Shown piece after piece: positions 57,102-64,000 of a stretch of 64,000 nucleotides of DNA. The stretch is taken from contig NC_086350.1 in NCBI RefSeq assembly GCF_036324505.1, positions 17,233,532 to 17,297,531 of the forward strand, given 5' to 3'. The translations under genes and the position numbers were made by a program. Numbering within the stretch: the first letter of the stretch is position 1; each line of letters begins with the position of its first letter. The notes below the pieces were generated by a model. The model was not told the DNA's origin, searched no databases, and saw only the letters and a list, made by a program, of their open reading frames with translations. Source of the DNA: Eleginops maclovinus (lineage: Eukaryota; Chordata; Actinopteri; Perciformes; Eleginopidae).

Positions 57102-60100
57102 TCAGTCTGGGTGTGAGCTCCCCCTGCAGGGCGGGTGTATGTGGTGCTGCTGATGTTTCTGCAGAGCTGCCCTCGCTGTGTGAGGGCGAGTTATCGCTGG
57201 TCTGTCCAACGGTTTGGACATCTGAGGAGTTTGAAAAAGCTTCCTGCCAGAATGTATATTGGATATGTCCATCTGTCCACTGAAAAACAGAACACTTGTT
57301 TTAGTACCACCCATCAATAAAGTCAAACTGTTTGAGATTGTATCTAAAACATCAGTTTAGTTCTCACTTAAATTGCAATTTTTACAAAAACGAGTGTTAC
57401 CAAAACCTTTAAAAATGCCATACCATGAATCCGAGAGCCCTTTACCCAGGGCACTTGCTAGAGGTGGGCCGGGTTTGTGTGCAGGCAGGAGCATCAGCTG
57501 CTGGACCCTCTGAAATGCCAGGTCTGTGTCTCCTGTGGCTGCATCTGACCCAGAGAAGCGCCCTAATCTGCTCAAATCAGGTAAATTTTCCGAAGTGGTA
57601 TGGCTGAGTCGCAGCCTTCGTGCGCGGACCCCTGTTGGCTTTTTCTGCATACCAGTGCTTAGTGTGGCACTGAGAGGGGGGGAAGGGTACAGCGTGGTGT
57701 CTGGGGACAGAGACAGTCGAGCAACCTCAGCGGATAAAGCTTCTCCATGATGCAGGTCTGGAAAACAAAACATTACGAAAGGTTTAGTAACTGCCACTAC
57801 TCCATGTAACCTAATGGTTTGTCATTTGTTATGGCTTTGTTTTTAATCCAGATGTTATCGTGGAGATATGATCACCATATATATGTTCATTAGGGGAATT
57901 AGGGAATTCACCTGGAGAAAGAGACCGGAATGAGGAATCTGGTGAGGCAGTATCTCTGCTGTCACTATGCTTCCCTGCTCCATCTTCTTCCTCACTACTG
58001 TCATTCGTTGCACAGCCAAAGCCTTCTTCCTCATCATCATTGTACCCTTCCTCTTCATCACTATGCAGAATAGCCAGGACCTGTGGCAATCTTTCTGTAT
58101 CTCTGGCCTGGAGACGCCTGAAAAATTGTAGAGAGATGTTTAGTTTCATCCACCTAAAGTCCTGGGAAGGCAGGTTGACAGCCAAAGCAAGGACCAAACT
58201 AGATCCTAACCAATCCTAGGTAGTACAACATTTTGCAGCTATTTAGGCGTTTTTTCCTGATTATCAGTCAAAATGTCCTCATGGTTTGGAAATTAAACAT
58301 ATTGAACATTTGCTGATGGCGCCGTGCTAGGTGGCAGCCTGTTGTAGCAGCTCCCTGTGTTAACTAGACACTGTCTATCTGTCAGACAGTTTATAGATTT
58401 TTTATCTTCACGGTCAACTGCATATATCTTTATTCTTTACTCACTAATGCTGGTTTATTTCTTTTATTTCTTTTGAGATGTTTATATTTTAGAATTGTTT
58501 ATTTCTACTCTTTTAATTTCTATTTATGTGGAATGCCTTGTTTTGTTTTATGCTGCTGCAACAAAAATGTTTGGCTGGTTTGTTATCAAAGAACATCTTA
58601 TCTTATTATCCTAATTGTGATCCATGTGTCTATAGTACATTTTCTGGAGAAAGACATTAAAATGTAGTTTTAATATCATTTTGTATATTTCCAGTCTTAA
58701 GTCAGTAATGTGTGTAGGGTGTTCGTACCTGCTGTTCAGCTCCCTCCAAGATCTAAGCTCAGCAAACACATCGACGCGTTCTCTAACATCTTGCTCCTCA
58801 AGGTCGTAAGAGTGTTCTGGTACATGGATGGGGAGGTCACGGGGCGAGAAAGTAGACCTGCTGGGTGCCGTCTATAAGGATAAAGAGAGGGACAATGAGG
58901 GGCAGTAGAGAGGAAGTTAGGAAACAAAACAGAATAAAAGCCTAAGAGTGGGCTGCATTAGTAATAGATAGTAACTGCCGGACAGCGAGGGAGAATACAG
59001 TGAGCGACAGCGTGTACACTTTATACCAGTATGACAGATAACATGTGGTGGGCAATGAAAGCCCAATATCTCAAGCTGCTCCGACACCGTTGCACCCTTC
59101 ACACATCTCCAACCGTTTGTGTCCACCCAACCACCGTGCCTCTCAGGTTTCTGTCCTCTTGTTAATAATTAGCCCCTTCTGGTTATACTGTCAGGACATT
59201 ATAGAGAAGAGCTGATGGTGTCAGATGGCTATAATGGCCTGTGCAGGTCCATAAAGATTGATGTTCCTCCACACGCACACACTCTAAATGCTTGACTAGC
59301 TGGGAAACTGTACTCAAAAAATGATACATTGGTATAGGTGTTAGAGATCTGATAAACAAAAGTAAATCAATGTTTTTTTCTTTGTAAATGAAGCACCACA
59401 GTGATACAGAGTTAATAAATAAATGTAAAAAAACGTGTGTCCCTTCCCCTCATTTCTTTCTCTCTCATACTTATTATTCATCCACCATCTTTTCTCTTCC
59501 ACTTTTTCCCTTTCTTTCTTCACCTCCTCACCCTCACATTGATCCCCACCCATCCTTTATACCATGAGCTTTCACAGGGTAAATATAAATTGGGAAATGC
59601 TAGGTAGAGAAGTTTCAGAAGAGATCTGTGTTTCTAGGAACAGGATGTTTTTGTAGTGATTTAGTTGTTCGTCCTTCTTACAAACACCACCTACCTTCAA
59701 CTTTTCTCGCCTCGACCGAATGGCCTGGACTGGGTTTCCGCAGAACAGAATCTTGCCAGCTCCTTCAGAAAGCAACAGATTAGATTAGAAGTATTTCAGT
59801 AAATCAAACAGTCCTCTTGGTGGCAGTGTGGAGTAAAGATTGCAAATTGATCTGAAGCCAAAAGAAAAGAAATATAAGGATGATGAAACAATGTGGCTGG
59901 ATGTTGAAAATAACAAATTAGAAACATCAGTATAAAAAACAGCCATTAAAGGGCCTCACCATGTGTCAGGATGCTGGTTTCTGCTTCTGTGGCTAGGTTT
60001 GAGTCTGCAGAACCAGGGCGGGACCCTGGAGGGGAGAGAACTCCAAGCCTTGAAGCTGACATGGGTCTGGAGCCAGTTTGGGGCCTAGAGTCTGCTGAAG

Positions 60101-63100
60101 AGAGGGGCCAGACGCAGGAGAGACTGGAGGCAGGGCGCTTGGCTGAGCCGGGTCTGCTGTAAGGACATGCATTGTCTGCTGTTTCCTCTATAAAGACAAA
60201 AGTGAGTGACACATTCAACAAACAGCAGGTTGTCGTCCCCTGAATGAATCAACAAATAACACAACAATACACACACCGTCATCAGCAGCAGCCCGAGAGG
60301 GGTTGCAGTCTCTGATGGAGTTTCGGAGAATGGCCCAGTCCTCTCCCATGGTGCTGCTGCAGCTCAGCCCGTCCTCCTCTACCCTTGCATCGTCTAGGTA
60401 ACGCAGCTGAGGGATCAACTCCCTCACTGCAGCCCGATAACTATAGTCTGCCATCTGTTTGTAAGGGAGGAACGATAATAGAAATGTATGTGACAGGTGT
60501 TTTAAGAGACAATCAAAGAAGAAATAAATAATATTAGTAAGAAAGTGTGACCTTAGTATTCATACTCAACACAACAAGTGAAACACAACATACATGCTGT
60601 TTAGTTTCACTCTCTTTAAAGTGGCTGATCCATTGTGCTACGTAGACATATTTATCCCGGTTTAATGGCATGTAATCTTTTGTGTATGAAAAGTCACAAG
60701 TGCATTATATACCTTTTTTTCAGGATTGCCTTTAAAACTCAAGTTCCTGCTGTCGGTCTTAATGTTGTTTCAGTTTATGTGATTCAAGATTCAACGGTTT
60801 TATTATAAGACGCACAGTGGCTGCAGTGTAGTTATGGCAATGAAAATCTTAGGTCCTGAGCTCCTCAAACAATTATATATAGGACATAAGACAAAATAAA
60901 AAAGTAGTGCAAAGGGAAACAGAGAAGAATACTTTTGAATAAAATAGTGCAGGTTATGTTGCTAGACCAGTCTACAAGAAGTTAACTATGTCCATGTCAG
61001 AAAAAGGAATACATACAATAAGCTAAATGATGCAGAGAATGTTGAAAGTAAATGCAGGATTCTATGTGAATAGAAAATAAAATATAATATAATATATGTG
61101 CCAGGGACAATTAAATTAATTCAGTAAATGCAGTATTCAGATCTGTGCTAGACATATCCACTTAATGATGATGTATGATACTTGACAAAACTTAATTGGG
61201 AAAACAGTGTTATGCTTAATCTTTTCAGCTTATAGGGGATATTGTAATATCCCCTATAGAGGATAACGTGAATTATTGAGACTTTCCGAAGTATTTCTTT
61301 TTACAATCAACAAATCCATAATAGCAGTAAAAAGGTTTGATGGTTTTAAATGTGTGTAAAGGGAAGTTAACTTCTCTGATAGAGAGAGAGTCCAGTAAAT
61401 TGCTGAGCTCCAATAAGAACTCGGCACCATTGCCCTTCATCAAACCACACAGATGCAATGAATGAAAAAGAGAGTTAAGGCCTGGCATGGAGAAAAGGAA
61501 TGAGAAAAGAGGAGGAGAATGAGGGCTGGGTGAGAGGAAGCGGATGTGTGTGTGTTTGTGTGTGTTTGATAGAAAGAGAGTGAGAAAGGGCAAGAGGAGT
61601 GATAGTTTGGCAAGAGAGCAAATCCAAGAACCCCTCAGTCACTACAAAGCACAGGCCTAATGCATATTCAGCTCAGCATCTCCCCTCATTGGCCTAGTTT
61701 CCTAATTAATGCTCTGCTGGCGAGTGTAAATAAACACATTCACAGTGGCCCAAAAACTCAGCACACTGTCTCGAATCAGCAGAAAGTGGAAAAGCAGCTT
61801 CCATGGTGCGCTGCTTAATGCAAAATGTATTGGCAAGTTTTCAAGTAGATAAGATAAGTTATACTTCATTGATACATAAGTGGGATCTTTTTTCGTCACA
61901 GCAGATTGTAAACAAGGTATTGCACATAGTGTGAACATGAAAAAGAGTAAAAAATAAACAACACAAAGAGATAAGTCTGTAATTCTGAAATACAGCATTC
62001 TGTCTGTGTAATTACGACCTATGTTTGGTTATTTTGATTCCTCCTGCTGTGTAGGTGTCTAATCTGATGTGTTGAAGGCCCAAATACAGAGCGGCGAGAT
62101 CACAAGGATACTTTCATGTCTCAGCGCACGCTAATTACATTTCGGGCATTATCTGACAAAGCCATGAGGGCGGACAGCCTGCTGGCCCGGGAGAGAGAAC
62201 TAACTGAATGATACCTGCATGAGAACCACAAGTTGCATTTTCATGTTGGCTTTAACAACATCCAGGATTTTAAAGTGGTCATATGATTAAAAACGTTTAA
62301 TGTTCAATCCACAAACTGTGGCATGAGACAACCCAACTTTTTTTTTGTGGGATGCCTCAGTAAAAAAACATTTGATTCAACAAGCCATTTAGATTTGGCT
62401 TCGCTTTCTATGTCGCATGCAGACTTATAAGCATCTGAGTATCTCTCCTCATGGCTTGAGAACTAATTGCAGAAAATAATAATAAAAAAATTAAAAAATG
62501 TTACTTACACACTTTGTTCAGCAGGATAGTCTCCAAATATTAACACTACTTTTGTCCTCAAGAAAAGTCAAATGCTTAGTAAATTTAGGCTTAGAATACA
62601 CCGCATGAAATTACATCATCAGCACTAAGCTAAAGGAAGACTCATGTTCGGCATCTTGATGTTTAGCCGTCTCATTTAGCCACTTGTTAGCAACCGCTGT
62701 TTTTATTACAAATAGAAGCTTCAGACTGTTGCTATGTCGTAGCACAACATGTTTAAACTTGTGTTGCCACAGAATACATTTAATCCAGATAACTATTGAC
62801 TTTGAGACAAGGGAAATGGAAATCCTAAAAGGACGGCTTCATTGTATTGCTGCATTGTTATATTGTGGTAGAAATAATTTGATCAGATTGTTACACTACC
62901 TGTTTGGAAGCGAGGTTTGGGTGCACACACACAGGGTTTCCCTCCAGGGTGAGTGTCTGGAGATTGCCACACAACCCCAGGTACTGAATCTGGACCAGGT
63001 CATCCACATCATTCCCTTCCAGATCCAACAGCTGCAGGTTCTCCAGCATGCCCGCCTGACTCAGGTCCGACACGTTGTTATAGGCAAGGTACAACTCCTG

Positions 63101-63692
63101 GAACAGAGCGAATATTTTAACAGCGGTGAAGAGATTGGTAGAGGGGAAGATAAGGTAATAAGGCAGGAATTAAAGGCAACAGTTGTGGGATTTTGATTAA
63201 AAAAAACAATGTAAAGAATCAAACTAAAATCTCAGGTCTCTAATTGCTAATCAATCTTATCATCGTTTCTTCAGAATTCAGAATATTTCCTGTATTTAAA
63301 TATATAAGAGGACATTTTTTTTTATTATTCTCTCAATTAATCAACCACATTTTAATTATTCAACCCAATATCAGAAATTGCAGTTTTGTCTAAAAGGGCT
63401 TTACAAGATGTACAGCATAAAACACCACAAATAATGGGGAGAGCAACAGAGGAGTGATCCGTCTCCTAGGCCGGACAGACATGCAATAGATGCCGTGTGC
63501 TCTACATGCTCATTCTTAAAAACTGAGTAGTGCAAAAATTAGAACTTATTAATTTCTCCCCAACACAGAGCCTTTTTTTAATTATTCAGCTCCACCTTTA
63601 GAGAGGACAAAGTAGAAAGGCCATCTAGGTCTTGTAGGGAGCAGCGAGACATCCACAGCACCTGCAGATGGGATAGGGTGGTTCCCAGGTCT
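57102..63692 (-). CDS. lrrc56: Leucine-rich repeat-containing protein 56 (partial, 5' end outside window)
   Basis: Axonemal dynein-arm assembly/transport factor (ODA8 in Chlamydomonas; human mutations give ciliary and laterality disease). Nine exons chain in phase: 63692-63596, 63097-62900, 60454-60277, 60187-59960, 59762-59695, 58871-58729, 58117-57912, 57757-57424, 57279-57102 (stop); 542 residues in the window. The first two exons hold leucine-rich repeats (LQVLWMSRCSLQDLDGL, ELYLAYNNVSDLS, LQLLDLEGNDVDDL, LQTLTLEGNPVC). The third holds the LRR cap (YRAAVRELIPQLRYLD). Next come an Arg/Pro/Ser-rich segment with SRPxS repeats, a conserved CGNPVQAIRSRR motif, an ELRSWREL helix, an acidic DEEEGYNDDEEE stretch and a basic tail with TRPHTARAAL. 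Earlier repeats and the start codon lie right of 64000. Human is 542 residues in full, so the fish protein is longer. Confidence 0.9.
58315..58680. repeat. Possible LINE-derived fragment in lrrc56 intron
   Basis: TGGCGCCGTGCTAGGTGGCAG, CCTGTTGTAGCAGCTCC and then TTTATGCTGCTGCAACAAAAAT resemble the start and end of a fish LINE-like repeat brought together by internal loss. I cannot name the family. Confidence 0.35.
60780..61090. repeat. Probable dispersed repeat in lrrc56 intron
   Basis: The stretch TTCAACGGTTTTATTATAAG... GCACAGTGGC... GGCAATGAAAATCTTAGG... CTGAGCTCCTC resembles the 3' part of common fish LINE families (TTTATTGTCAT... GCAATGAAAT). Degenerate, no coding sequence. Confidence 0.4.
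61231..61258. repeat. Perfect 28-bp palindrome
   Basis: Arms TATAGGGGATATT and AATATCCCCTATA are exact reverse complements, 13 bp each, with GT between. Inside the lrrc56 intron 60455-62899. Confidence 0.85.
61845..61975. repeat. Probable dispersed repeat in lrrc56 intron
   Basis: AGATAAGATAAGTTATACTT followed by CATTGATACATAAGTGGGAT and CACAGCAG resembles a repeat tail common in percomorph fish (AAGATATACCTTTATTGATCCC type). Degenerate. Confidence 0.4.
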
Positions 63693-64000
63693 CTAAGGAG
63701 ACAAAATAGAACAAACTTGATTTAGAGGCAGGGAAGGGGTGTTACACAACACAGTGAATCATGGGAAAGGCTATCCAGTCGCTTGGCTACTGAAGTTCGA
63801 AGCTCTTTTCTCTCCCCCAATCTGCAGGCCACTCCTCTGCCTCTCGCTTGTCTCTGCAGCACAGCCGTACTCTAGAGCACCATCTCAGTCCGTGTTTCTA
63901 CAGCTCCTCAACACCCTCTCCACTACAGCTCCCACAGCACAGAGCAGGAAATGCTATCAGAGGCAGCGCACGTCCGGCTGGCTCTGCTCCACTACTCTCA
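63693..64000. other. lrrc56 upstream intron, nothing recognised
   Basis: The exon ending at 63692 starts mid-codon, so more 5' exons exist to the right. No donor with an LRR-coding frame was seen up to 64000. Confidence 0.45.

Overview
The window is nuclear DNA from a ray-finned fish, most likely a percomorph-type teleost. It has vertebrate introns with GT/AG junctions, long dinucleotide repeats, fish-type short transposons, and a miR-210 whose 3p arm ends in CTAA, the form I know from zebrafish. The species cannot be told from the sequence.

It holds four protein-coding genes and one microRNA, in the order irf7 (+, 5' end cut off) - phrf1 (-) - mir210 (+) - rassf7 (-) - lrrc56 (-, 5' end cut off). 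This is the order and relative orientation of the human 11p15.5 block IRF7-PHRF1-MIR210-RASSF7-LRRC56. LMNTD2, which lies between RASSF7 and LRRC56 in human, was not found.

Region by region: 1-3021 is the 3' three quarters of irf7. 3022-16070 is phrf1, convergent with irf7; 18 coding exons chain in phase to a 1696-residue RING-PHD-SRI protein. 16071-21071 is the mir210 interval, with two short hAT-like elements, an upstream cluster of ACGTG motifs, and a possible spliced host transcript whose 5' splice site lies inside the lower stem of the miR-210 hairpin. 21072-27271 is rassf7 (three coding exons, 469 residues). 27272-56775 is gene-poor, with large microsatellites, a degenerate SINE and three candidate non-coding first exons on the minus strand that could belong to rassf7. 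56776-64000 is the 3' part of lrrc56 (nine exons, 542 residues in the window), a cilium protein gene.

The four genes are not one pathway: irf7 is an antiviral transcription factor, phrf1 a nuclear ubiquitin ligase and chromatin reader, rassf7 a coiled-coil RA-domain protein linked to microtubules and mitosis, lrrc56 a dynein-arm assembly factor, and mir210 the classic hypoxia microRNA. What binds them here is conserved neighbourhood. No wholly new gene system was seen. The most rewarding part is the mir210 unit, with its overlap of splicing and processing signals.
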